From the IMG/VR virus record IMGVR_UViG_3300040771_000180, positions 1-31,302 of that record: a stretch of DNA of 31,302 bases. One strand, given 5' to 3'. Positions within the stretch are counted from its first letter, which is position 1, and every line of letters begins with the position of its first letter. Of the stretch, positions 15,016 through 22,442 are shown one piece after another. Under the pieces are notes generated by a model. It did not search any database. It saw only the letters and a list, made by a program, of their open reading frames with translations, and was not told the origin of the DNA. Source of the stretch: a virus. The position numbers and the translations under genes were made by a program.

Positions 15016-18000
15016 TTATATGTTTAATGTTGTTATTGCGTATAATTGACCAAAAGATAGACCACCACCAGTAGATGGTAAATTAAGGTATGTTGTTGCC
15101 GATATTGTTGTTGCGGTTAAACCACCATATAACCTTGTTCCACCCGATACCTCAAATGCTTGGATTGGGTCAATAATGTTAACGCCTATTTTACCTTGGG
15201 TTTGTGGTGTAATACTTGGATTACCCGTTATTGTTGAATAGACCCCAGTCCCAAATAAAACACCACCTAAATTAATACTATTTGTTTTACCACTAACCAA
15301 TGATATGTTAGTACCAATAATTATATTATTTGACCCAATACTTTTTAAGTTTGCACCGTTACCGACATTAAAACCAATTAAGGTTGAGTAAGAAGCACCT
15401 GTTGCGCTTCTACCAGCTTGGGAACCAATAAAGGTTGAACCACTTGCATTTGTTGCAAGAACACCAGCTTGGTAACCTATAAAATTTGATTGTGAAGCAC
15501 CTATTGAAAATTGCCCAGCATTATGACCGATAAAATTTGAACCAGTCGCACTTGATGCTGAGTCACCAGCACTCTGACCAATGAAATTTGAAAAAGAAGC
15601 ACCCGTAGCCCCATTACCAGCATAATAACCAAAGAAATTTGAATCATTAGCAGTTGTTGCTTGAAATCCAGCATTTTGACCAAAGAAATTTGAATTACTG
15701 GCATTTGTTGCTTGATTACCAGTTTGAAAACCAAAGAAGTTTGAGAATTGAGCACTTGTCGCACTACCTACTTGGAATCCGATAAAATTTGAATAAGTAG
15801 CGTTTGTTGCTTCTTGTCCAGCTTGAGCTCCAATGAAATTTGAATTGTTAGCATTTATAGCATTTTGACCAGCACTAAAACCAAAAAAGTTAGAGTTACT
15901 AGCATTTGTTGCTCCATTACCAGCACTTCTACCAAAGAAAAGTGAATCAACTCCTATTGAGCCATTCCCAGTATTAGCTAAACCTGTTGAGAATAAGCTT
16001 GATGTGTTAACAATTGTTATCGGTGACACACTACCAGTACCACCAGTACTAAAACCAGTAACATTAAACGTGCCACCAGTATTATTTGTAAATGTGGCTG
16101 TACCATTTGAATGTGTTCCACCAGTTACTCTAATATCTGTTGGTAAACCTAAATAATTAGTGGCTGTTATAGCACCAACAACTATTGTTGATGCAGAAAT
16201 ATTTGTTGATAATGTTAATATATTATTAGCAGCAATTCCTTGGTCAATAATATTATAATATGATGCCCAGTTATATGTGTTTGCTGAAATACCTGTAACA
16301 TAAATATTAATTGCATTTCCAGTAATTGCACTATATACTATAGTGTTTCCAGTAAATCCAGAAGATACTTTATCTAAATCAGCGTTTTCATGAACAATAA
16401 CAGGAGTACCACCACTAGTAGTTACGCCTAATGTTCTTTTCCAAACACCATACTCATTATTTGATTTATTTGCAGTAACGTATGACTCAATAATATATGT
16501 ACCAATAGTAATCCCAGTTATTATACCTAAGAGTGTTTGTGATGTTCCCGTTGTAGTTACGGTATTTTTTTGTCTTAAATCGCCATAAGTATTTGTGGTA
16601 AAACCAGTAATATTAAATGTACCACCAGTATTATTTGTGAATAACGTTGTACCGTTTGAATAAGTTCCACCAGTTACTCTAATATCTGTTGTTATTGGTA
16701 AATTTAAATATGTTGTTGCTGAAATAGTATTAGCTGTTAGGCCACCAGTGAACTGCGTTGCACCACTAACCGTACCACCTGTGAATGTACTACTTCCACC
16801 ACCACCAGTACTAAAACCAGTAACATTAAATGTACCACCAGTATTATTTGTAAAGGTTGCTGTACCATTTGAATGTGTACCACCAGTTACACGTATGTCA
16901 GCTGTTATTGGTAAATTAAGGTATGTTGTTGCTGAAATTGTTGTAGCTGATACACCACCAGTAAACGTTGCACCAGTTAGATTAGCTTTTTGTTGTAATG
17001 ATGTGTTAACACCCAACACTGTATTATAATCATTTGATGTTAAGTGATAGTATTCCCCAACACTACCACCTTGAAGAGACGATAATTCATTATGGTTATT
17101 AGTAGAGCCTTGAGATACAAGTGTACCATACGGTAATTGCACCTCAGTAAAAGTATTTGCACCTTTTAATATAATTATTTTAGCCGCAAATAAACTAAAA
17201 TCATTCATTACCTTTGGTAGGTTAGCTGGAACAACACTACTCTGGGTTAATGATAAGGTTGTATTTGTTTGACCCATTAATACGTCTACCTTACCACCTG
17301 TTCCAACATATACGAAATAAGAAGAATACCTACCGTTTGTTAATTGTGGTGTGGTTCCGTCATTATCGTATATGTTAGGGTCTAACGTAGTTTGACTTGC
17401 TAATTCATTGAACCCACCAACTCCATTTCTAGTAAATAATGTAAATGTACCACCAGAAATAGTTGAGAATGGTGGGAATATGTTTCTATTTAAGGATGAC
17501 CATATAATACCAGTAGACACCTTAAAACCTAATGTACCAGTTTCACTTGTTATGATACCAGATGTTCTCTGATAACCAAAAGCTTCAGTTAATCGTCGTT
17601 GTATTTTTCTAGGTAAGTTAGATATCTCTGTACCAGTTTGTGCCGTATAGATATCGTTGTTTTTCCTATAAACAGATGCTAAAATAAACTGTGTTGTTTG
17701 TGTAACGCTCAGTGAATCCGTTGTTGCTGTAATTAAAGGTAATCCACCATTATAATCGACATAAAGGTAAGATGTTTGTTCATTTACTAATGATATGTTA
17801 TTCTGCGTGTTCCAACTAAAGAAATTTGTGTTTCCAAGAATATTATCGGTTGTTTTAATCATACCAGAACCTAATAGTATGTTAACAGTACCATTTCCAT
17901 TATTAACCAATTCACCACCAGAAATCCTACCAGCAGACCAACCAACATCAATAAAATCTTGAAGTTTAGAGAATGATGAACCAAGTTCTGATTTAACTGG

Positions 18001-18462
18001 AATGTTCGATGACGTAAACCCAGTTACATTAAAAGTACCACCAGAGTTATTAGTGTATACTGCAACACCATTATTAAACGTACCACCAGTTAAAATAGTA
18101 CTACTTCCACCACCAGTACTAAATCCAGTAACGTTAAACGTACCACCAGTATTATTTGTAAACGTGGCAGTACCATTTGAATGCGTACCACCAGTTACAC
18201 GTATGTCAGCTGTTATTGGTAAATTAAGGTATGTTGTTGCTGATATTGTTGGTGAGTAAAGAGGCCCAGTCATGGTATCACCAGTCTTGCTCACCCTATC
18301 CCAACCAATTGGCAATATAGAATTTGCTGTTGTTCCAGAAGTATATAAAATAACATCAGCTGTGTTAAGGGCTAATTCACCCAGTAAAATCTGACCAGCT
18401 GTAGGTTTATTACCAGGAACGTTTGAACGTTTTATTAAAAACGTATTTTTTCTATTTGCCAT
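15016..18462 (-). CDS. Long repeat-rich tail fibre
   Basis: A 1148-aa fibre. The N-terminus, KRSNVPGNKPTAGQILLGEL then ALNTADVILYTSGT, is a common phage-fibre attachment module, followed by KTGDTMTGPLY. Five units of about 30 aa carrying VTGGT-x-SNGT-x-x-FTNNTGGTFNVTGF are spread along the protein, often preceded by ISATTYLNLP. A non-repeat domain (about 150-500) includes the widespread fibre motif HNELSSLQGG...GEYYHLT. Residues about 840-1045 contain twelve 17-aa repeats (SNF-(F/I)-G-x-x-AG-x-x-AT-x-A-x-x) like YadA-type trimeric beta-roll heads. The C-terminus shares SLVSGKTNSIN-(L/V)-GGVLFGTG with the partial fibre at the right edge. It presumably forms a trimeric fibre for host contact. 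The start has a late motif 62 nt upstream and a terminator before it. Confidence 0.85.
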   Translation of the reverse strand: MANRKNTFLIKRSNVPGNKPTAGQILLGELALNTADVILYTSGTTANSILPIGWDRVSKTGDTMTGPLYSPTISATTYLNLPITADIRVTGGTHSNGTATFTNNTGGTFNVTGFSTGGGSSTILTGGTFNNGVAVYTNNSGGTFNVTGFTSSNIPVKSELGSSFSKLQDFIDVGWSAGRISGGELVNNGNGTVNILLGSGMIKTTDNILGNTNFFSWNTQNNISLVNEQTSYLYVDYNGGLPLITATTDSLSVTQTTQFILASVYRKNNDIYTAQTGTEISNLPRKIQRRLTEAFGYQRTSGIITSETGTLGFKVSTGIIWSSLNRNIFPPFSTISGGTFTLFTRNGVGGFNELASQTTLDPNIYDNDGTTPQLTNGRYSSYFVYVGTGGKVDVLMGQTNTTLSLTQSSVVPANLPKVMNDFSLFAAKIIILKGANTFTEVQLPYGTLVSQGSTNNHNELSSLQGGSVGEYYHLTSNDYNTVLGVNTSLQQKANLTGATFTGGVSATTISATTYLNLPITADIRVTGGTHSNGTATFTNNTGGTFNVTGFSTGGGGSSTFTGGTVSGATQFTGGLTANTISATTYLNLPITTDIRVTGGTYSNGTTLFTNNTGGTFNITGFTTNTYGDLRQKNTVTTTGTSQTLLGIITGITIGTYIIESYVTANKSNNEYGVWKRTLGVTTSGGTPVIVHENADLDKVSSGFTGNTIVYSAITGNAINIYVTGISANTYNWASYYNIIDQGIAANNILTLSTNISASTIVVGAITATNYLGLPTDIRVTGGTHSNGTATFTNNTGGTFNVTGFSTGGTGSVSPITIVNTSSLFSTGLANTGNGSIGVDSLFFGRSAGNGATNASNSNFFGFSAGQNAINANNSNFIGAQAGQEATNATYSNFIGFQVGSATSAQFSNFFGFQTGNQATNASNSNFFGQNAGFQATTANDSNFFGYYAGNGATGASFSNFIGQSAGDSASSATGSNFIGHNAGQFSIGASQSNFIGYQAGVLATNASGSTFIGSQAGRSATGASYSTLIGFNVGNGANLKSIGSNNIIIGTNISLVSGKTNSINLGGVLFGTGVYSTITGNPSITPQTQGKIGVNIIDPIQAFEVSGGTRLYGGLTATTISATTYLNLPSTGGGLSFGQLYAITTLNI
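15340..15945 (-). repeat. Twelve 17-aa (51-bp) YadA-like repeats inside the long fibre
   Basis: The unit is S-N-F-(F/I)-G-x-x-(A)-G-x-x-A-T-x-A-x-x, twelve copies in tandem. Copy 4 (SNFIGFQVGSATSAQF) is one residue short. The last copy runs into a SNNIIIGTN transition. DNA copies are diverged and remain in frame. Confidence 0.8.
16801..16943 (-). repeat. 143-bp direct repeat, copy A
   Basis: Nearly identical to 18109-18251 (about 8 mismatches in 143 bases by eye). It encodes one NNTGGTFNVTGF unit plus the adjoining ISATTYLNLP linker of the same fibre gene. Such long homology could drive in-frame deletion or exchange. Confidence 0.8.
18109..18251 (-). repeat. 143-bp direct repeat, copy B
   Basis: Partner of 16801-16943, about 1.3 kb apart within the same fibre gene. 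Recombination between them would remove the non-repeat domain that carries the HNELSSLQGG motif. Confidence 0.8.
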
Positions 18463-18524
18463 ATCTATGGTTTTAATTAATACTCTATCTAGAGTTTATT
18501 CTATTGGTTATTTAACCAGTATAA

Positions 18525-18533
18525 TATAAATAT
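18525..18533 (-). promoter_or_regulatory. Probable late promoter motif
   Basis: Exact ATATTTATA on the minus strand, 62 nt upstream of the long fibre start at 18462 and just after the terminator at 18562-18603. Confidence 0.55.
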
Positions 18534-18561
18534 GCGTAAAATAAAGTTTATTTACTTTAAT

Positions 18562-18603
18562 AAAAAAAAAAAGAGATAACATGTGTTATCTCTTTTTTTT
18601 TTT
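18562..18603 (-). terminator. Strong rho-independent terminator between fibre genes
   Basis: Arms of 11 A plus GAGATAAC (18562-18580) and GTTATCTC plus 11 T (18585-18603) pair around the ATGT loop. The gene that starts at 20297 stops at 18618, 14 nt before it. Confidence 0.9.
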
Positions 18604-18617
18604 ATTAAATATTTTAA

Positions 18618-20297
18618 TTAGTAAACCCCACCATCTAAAACATCAAATTCGGCCAATAACCTAACACCATTTGGTGTGTTGATATTTGTGCTTCGAATAA
18701 CGATATCGTTTAGTTGTGTAACAAAACCTCTATTTGCGTATCCAGTTGCCCCACCATATTCACTAACATTCGGTATTTGTGTACCAGTTAGCCCACTAAA
18801 TACGTTCATTGCTCTAATATCGAAGTTAACGTCACCAGTACTAACACCATTACCATCTTGGATAGTCCAACCAGCACCAACAGATGTTGCGACAGTACTT
18901 CCAGTAGGGTTAAAGTTAAGTGAAATGTTGTTATCCTCAACATATAATTGAGATGTAAATGCTGAGAAGGCATTACCAAATACTGTTATGTTACCATTAA
19001 CAATAAGGTCTCCAGTTCCAGCAACACTTGGTGAACCACCACTACCAATGATTAAACCACCACTACCAACAGTTAACGAACCATTCGATGGTAAGTTAGT
19101 ATTAGTTCCATCAAAAACTGCGGTACCAGTTAATAGTTTACCACCAGTTGTTGTATAAACAAGTCTATTTGTTGCTAAATCAGATACAGTTAAACCAGAT
19201 ACAGCTGAAAGCGTTACATCTAGATTAGCTATTCCGTTTTGCGCTATTGTAAATTTATTTTGTGTTGGGGTGTATGTAAAACCACTAACATAAGTATCAC
19301 TACTTGATGTACCAGTAGCAAAACCACCAACGTTAAACGTACCACCAGTACTATTTGTAAACGATGCTGTACCATTTGAGAAAGTACCACCAGTTACACG
19401 TATGTCGGATAATGCGTTAACACTGAAAGTACCACCAGTATTGTTGGTGAACGTATAAGTTTTAGCACTATCATTACCAGTCGCCCCAGTTACTACAGTA
19501 TCAGATTCTTTGAAACCAGTAACGTTAAACGTACCACCAGTATTATTACTGAAAATAGCTGTACCGTTTGAGTAAGTACCACCAGTTACACGTATGTCGT
19601 TTAATGCGTTAACGTTAAAAGTACCACCTGTATTATTTGTGAAGGTATAAGTTTTAGCACTATCATTAGCAGTACCACCAGTTACACGAACATCACTAAA
19701 ACCAGCAACGTTAAACGTACCACCAGTACTATTTGTGAAAATAGCCGTACCGTTTGAGAAAGTACCACCAGTTACACGAATATCAGATAATGCATTAACA
19801 GTAAATGTACCACCTGTATTATTTGTGAAGGTATAAGTTTTAACACTATCATTACCAGTAGCACCAGTTACAACCAAGTCAGATTCTTTGAATCCAGTAA
19901 CGTTAAATGATGCACCGAAATTATTTCTGAAGGTTGCTGTACCAGCGTTGTAAGTACCACCAGTAACATATGTATCAACACCAACAATATTTGCTATATC
20001 GGCTAAAACGAACCCACTAGTTGTACCAGAAAGGAATTTACCTGTTAGGTTAGTTAAACCATTGTATGCTGTTATTCTATTTCTAATTTTTAAATCATAA
20101 AGATTAGACCCTACCTCAAAAAATGAAGGGTTAGGACCAGCTTGTGTCCAACCAGCTGTTGAGCTAGTAGAACCAGAGAAGAACATAATACCTTCAGCGG
20201 TATTAATAATTGGTTCACCTTTTAATAATACCGAAGGTAACGGTCTTGCAATTACATCACTATTTTTTAAAATGTGTGTGGTTATTCTATTTGCCAT
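18618..20297 (-). CDS. Repeat-rich tail fibre with alternating units
   Basis: A 559-aa fibre. The N-terminus (ILKNSDVIARPLPSVLLKGE then PIINTAEGIMFFSG) is a diverged copy of the attachment module of the 1148-aa fibre. Residues 108-329 are seven tandem 30-32-aa units of two alternating subtypes: one with FTN-x-TGGTFNVxGF, the other with ND-S-(A/V)-KTYTFTNNTGGTF-x-VNAL. After that come a beta-rich stretch with repeated G-S/G-G strands (SLTVGSGGLIIGSGG) and a domain with NNISLNFNPTG and GWTIQDGNGV, ending in VLDGGVY. That tail resembles the end of the 128-aa protein upstream (SLNGGEY). The late motif is 15 nt from the start and a strong terminator follows. The likely role is a structural or adhesive fibre segment. 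Confidence 0.82.
   Translation of the reverse strand: MANRITTHILKNSDVIARPLPSVLLKGEPIINTAEGIMFFSGSTSSTAGWTQAGPNPSFFEVGSNLYDLKIRNRITAYNGLTNLTGKFLSGTTSGFVLADIANIVGVDTYVTGGTYNAGTATFRNNFGASFNVTGFKESDLVVTGATGNDSVKTYTFTNNTGGTFTVNALSDIRVTGGTFSNGTAIFTNSTGGTFNVAGFSDVRVTGGTANDSAKTYTFTNNTGGTFNVNALNDIRVTGGTYSNGTAIFSNNTGGTFNVTGFKESDTVVTGATGNDSAKTYTFTNNTGGTFSVNALSDIRVTGGTFSNGTASFTNSTGGTFNVGGFATGTSSSDTYVSGFTYTPTQNKFTIAQNGIANLDVTLSAVSGLTVSDLATNRLVYTTTGGKLLTGTAVFDGTNTNLPSNGSLTVGSGGLIIGSGGSPSVAGTGDLIVNGNITVFGNAFSAFTSQLYVEDNNISLNFNPTGSTVATSVGAGWTIQDGNGVSTGDVNFDIRAMNVFSGLTGTQIPNVSEYGGATGYANRGFVTQLNDIVIRSTNINTPNGVRLLAEFDVLDGGVY
19311..19976 (-). repeat. Seven alternating ~31-aa fibre repeats
   Basis: Units begin D-(I/T/L/V)-x-VTG-(G/A)-T. 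The order is A-like, B, A, B, A, B, A, where A ends in NV-x-GF and B contains NDSAKTYTF and ends in VNAL. The same A unit occurs five times in the 1148-aa fibre and at least once in the right-edge fibre. Confidence 0.82.
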
Positions 20298-20312
20298 TTA
20301 TCTTTGTTTTAT

Positions 20313-20321
20313 TATAAATAT
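20313..20321 (-). promoter_or_regulatory. Probable late promoter motif
   Basis: Exact ATATTTATA followed by ATAAAAC on the minus strand, 15 nt upstream of the fibre start at 20297. Confidence 0.6.
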
Positions 20322-20343
20322 GTTATTTTATTTAAATGTTCAT

Positions 20344-20730
20344 TTAATATTCACCACCATTCAAAGAATCGTATTGAATGATAGAGTTTTGTGCGTTTAT
20401 TTCTCTATTTTCACCATTAGCATCTAGACCTAAAGCTAATGTTGGGGTTTTAACTTTTTCGGTAACTGCCCAAACAGATGTTGTACCACTCATAACGTTT
20501 ATGTCTCTAAATCTTTTCAATGGTGTACCCAAAACGATAAAATCAGTTGTTTCTGGTACAATATTAGTGTTGAAAATAGTTTGAGTTCTACCCAAATAGA
20601 TAACAGCACCATTTTCACAGTTTATTAATCTATTTGTATATACGTTTGTACACCCCGAACTAGCTAGTTGTTCTGGGGCAGATATTATGAATGTTTGGTT
20701 AATGTCCGAATGGTTGTTTGTTCTACTCAT
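20344..20730 (-). CDS. Small fibre/baseplate-associated protein
   Basis: A 128-aa protein with no firm family. It contains FIVLGTPLKRFRDINVMSGT then TSVWAVTEKVKTPTLALG, a pattern common in phage fibre and baseplate proteins ('LG...(R/K)-(W/F)-R-(D/N)-I-(Y/N)-(V/L)', where reconstructed features are listed by position). The C-terminus, IIQYDSLNGGEY, resembles the end of the next fibre (VLDGGVY). It overlaps or abuts the gene upstream (start 20730, upstream stop 20732), so it is translated from the same message as the 352-aa gene. A fibre-attachment or adaptor role is likely but inferred. Confidence 0.65.
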   Translation of the reverse strand: MSRTNNHSDINQTFIISAPEQLASSGCTNVYTNRLINCENGAVIYLGRTQTIFNTNIVPETTDFIVLGTPLKRFRDINVMSGTTSVWAVTEKVKTPTLALGLDANGENREINAQNSIIQYDSLNGGEY

Positions 20731-20731
20731 T

Positions 20732-21790
20732 TTACGTTGTGTTTCCTTTCAGTTTAAAAATACCTTCACTACTAAAAGGTTTATTTACTCTAATCTTAAT
20801 GCTATCGTTAGCGTTAACTAATATAGGTGTTATTAAAACAGTTCCGTCAAAAACTACACTTTCGTTAATTGAAATAACTATACGTGTTACGTTTGAGATA
20901 TCCAAAATTTGTGTAAAACTAACATCATATTGTGATATAAAGGTAAATTGTGTATCCGATTGCGGTTTAAAATTGAATGTAAATACAACACCATTTGTTG
21001 AAACAGCGAAATCAGTAATTACATTACTAGGTAATAATGATGCTACTACTTCTGTAGACACCATTGTTCGGTTAATCGTAGGGATTACCTCAAAATCTTC
21101 TTCGTCTAAAATATAACCCAATAATTTCATCTCAAACATTTGAATGTAAAACCTTCTATTCTCAAAATCATCGATATTAGATTCATCACCAATATTTTCT
21201 AAATGCAATGGCATTGGGTGACCATTAACATTGATATAACATTGTCTTGATTGAAAAGCTTTTTGAACCTTTCTATTGAATTTATTTAAATCTTTCATTC
21301 GATTAGTGAATATTCTCACTTCGTATGTCATGTCTACAGATGTAGGTTGTGGGACTTTATAAACATCGAAACCTTTTCTGGCACCATCCCATGTTGGTAC
21401 TTTCATATAGGTGTATGAGCGATTTCCTGGTATATTCCATAAACCAGCTTGGTTTTGACCTTGTTGTATATCTGGTTTTCTAACAACAGTGATAAATGGT
21501 AACTCGATATTTTTATATTTATCAGAGAATTGCCAAGTTTTACTAAACTCAGTCCATCTTTGAATTGTTAAAAAAATAACTGGCACTACTTCACCATCAA
21601 TGGTTAATCCTATGGTTTTGTCTGATTTAATAAAATCTAATAGTGTTTGGTCCATATCTTCTTCCAAAACACCATTTGGTAAGAAAGTATTTTTAGCAGC
21701 AATCCCATCCAGTATTTCTTGTCTTCTATCAGTACCTATTTTACTAGGGTTGATATTAATATTCGTTCGATAACCTTTAGGCATTGCCAT
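20732..21790 (-). CDS. Tail completion / sheath-terminator candidate (gp15 position)
   Basis: A 352-aa protein. Residues about 60-230 form one domain with alternating strands and helices: PVIFLTIQRWTEFSKTWQFS, LPFITVVRKPDI, MTYEVRIFTNRMKDLNKFN, KVQKAFQSRQCYINVNGHPM, and the region ENRRFYIQMFEMKLLGYILD. A membrane or signal segment is absent. The C-terminal 100 residues are a separate beta sandwich (FAVSTNGVVFTFNFKPQSD... RIVISINESVVFDG). It follows a gp14-like gene and precedes the fibre, sheath and tube genes. T4 has 14-15-16-17-18-19 in this order, which makes gp15-like tail completion the best positional guess; I see no motif that proves it. It lies 22 nt after the gene upstream and directly before the 128-aa gene. 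Confidence 0.5.
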   Translation of the reverse strand: MAMPKGYRTNININPSKIGTDRRQEILDGIAAKNTFLPNGVLEEDMDQTLLDFIKSDKTIGLTIDGEVVPVIFLTIQRWTEFSKTWQFSDKYKNIELPFITVVRKPDIQQGQNQAGLWNIPGNRSYTYMKVPTWDGARKGFDVYKVPQPTSVDMTYEVRIFTNRMKDLNKFNRKVQKAFQSRQCYINVNGHPMPLHLENIGDESNIDDFENRRFYIQMFEMKLLGYILDEEDFEVIPTINRTMVSTEVVASLLPSNVITDFAVSTNGVVFTFNFKPQSDTQFTFISQYDVSFTQILDISNVTRIVISINESVVFDGTVLITPILVNANDSIKIRVNKPFSSEGIFKLKGNTT

Positions 21791-21812
21791 AATTAACTAA
21801 TTTTTTTATTTA

Positions 21813-22331
21813 TTATACACCCTTAAATTCAGTGGTGTCTGCTGGTGTACAGATTACTGTTTGAAAAGCACCTTTATACCCCATTATTGTGTGTTTATTA
21901 TCATAGTTTTTACTACCATCATTAACCACGGTAAAATACCGTATCTCTGTTTCTGAAACAGGGTAACCGATATAATCACCATAAGATATCGTTGTTTTCA
22001 ACTCAACTAATTGTGCCGAATAAATACCAAATGTTAACTGACCATCTTGTAGGTATCTTAACCCACCATTATTGTTATATGTTTTATTTACTGCTTCCGC
22101 TAATATCGGAATTACCTTCAATTCTATTGGTGGGAAATAACGTATACCATCTTTTGATGCTTCACCATATAAGTTATCTGATTCGGTCATTTCCCTATCA
22201 ACACGATACAATACAACGGTAAAATTACCATCACCTTCAATAGCCTCACGACCCATTTCCACTTCCAAATTAAAGTCCTCACCAGAAAAAAATTTGTTAA
22301 TTCTAGTGATTGGAATTATTTTTTTACTCAT
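21813..22331 (-). CDS. Neck protein candidate (gp14-like)
   Basis: A 172-aa protein, beta-rich. It has a strand FTVVLYRVDREM, then DNLYGEASKDGIRYFPPIEL, where a 'D-x-LYGE' patch followed by an aromatic-rich strand recalls T4 gp14-type neck proteins. Next come QLTFGIYSAQLVEL and SYGDYIGYPVSETEIRYFTV, a 'GDY(I/V)' strand typical of head-closure and neck proteins. In T4 the order is 13-14-15; here the gp13-like gene is divergent, on the other side of the SNF2 helicase. The first of the minus-strand late genes, it has a variant motif ATATTTATT 8 nt from its start (22340-22348). The identity is inferred from pattern and position. Confidence 0.45.
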   Translation of the reverse strand: MSKKIIPITRINKFFSGEDFNLEVEMGREAIEGDGNFTVVLYRVDREMTESDNLYGEASKDGIRYFPPIELKVIPILAEAVNKTYNNNGGLRYLQDGQLTFGIYSAQLVELKTTISYGDYIGYPVSETEIRYFTVVNDGSKNYDNKHTIMGYKGAFQTVICTPADTTEFKGV

Positions 22332-22339
22332 CTTTTTAT

Positions 22340-22348
22340 AATAAATAT
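22340..22348 (-). promoter_or_regulatory. Variant late promoter motif
   Basis: ATATTTATT (8 of 9) followed by ATAAAA on the minus strand, 8 nt upstream of the start at 22331. It lies in the 111-bp divergent region shared with the SNF2 helicase gene. Confidence 0.45.
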
Positions 22349-22377
22349 TTACATTTTAGATAATAAACAATAAACTA

Positions 22378-22408
22378 TTGATTTTTATTAAATCTTTTAG
22401 TATATTTA
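22378..22408 (+). promoter_or_regulatory. Possible Bacteroidota-type promoter for the helicase operon
   Basis: On the plus strand a TTG at 22378-22380 is followed after 20 nt by TATATTTA (22401-22408), a 7/8 match to TAnnTTTG, about 34 nt upstream of the TTG start at 22443. It overlaps a degenerate form of the phage motif (ATATTTAAT). Confidence 0.35.
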
Positions 22409-22442
22409 ATAAAATTACCAAGTTTAAACACATAATTATTAA

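Noticed and set aside
15340-15945. 51-bp periodic repeats resembling a CRISPR or satellite array
   Set aside because: The repeats are diverged, in frame and encode a YadA-like protein repeat; there are no unique spacers or cas genes.
18002-18259. Forward Pro/Val-rich ORFs over fibre repeats (also 16748-17029)
   Set aside because: They are mirror images of the NNTGGTFNVTGF repeats and so repeat themselves; no independent evidence.
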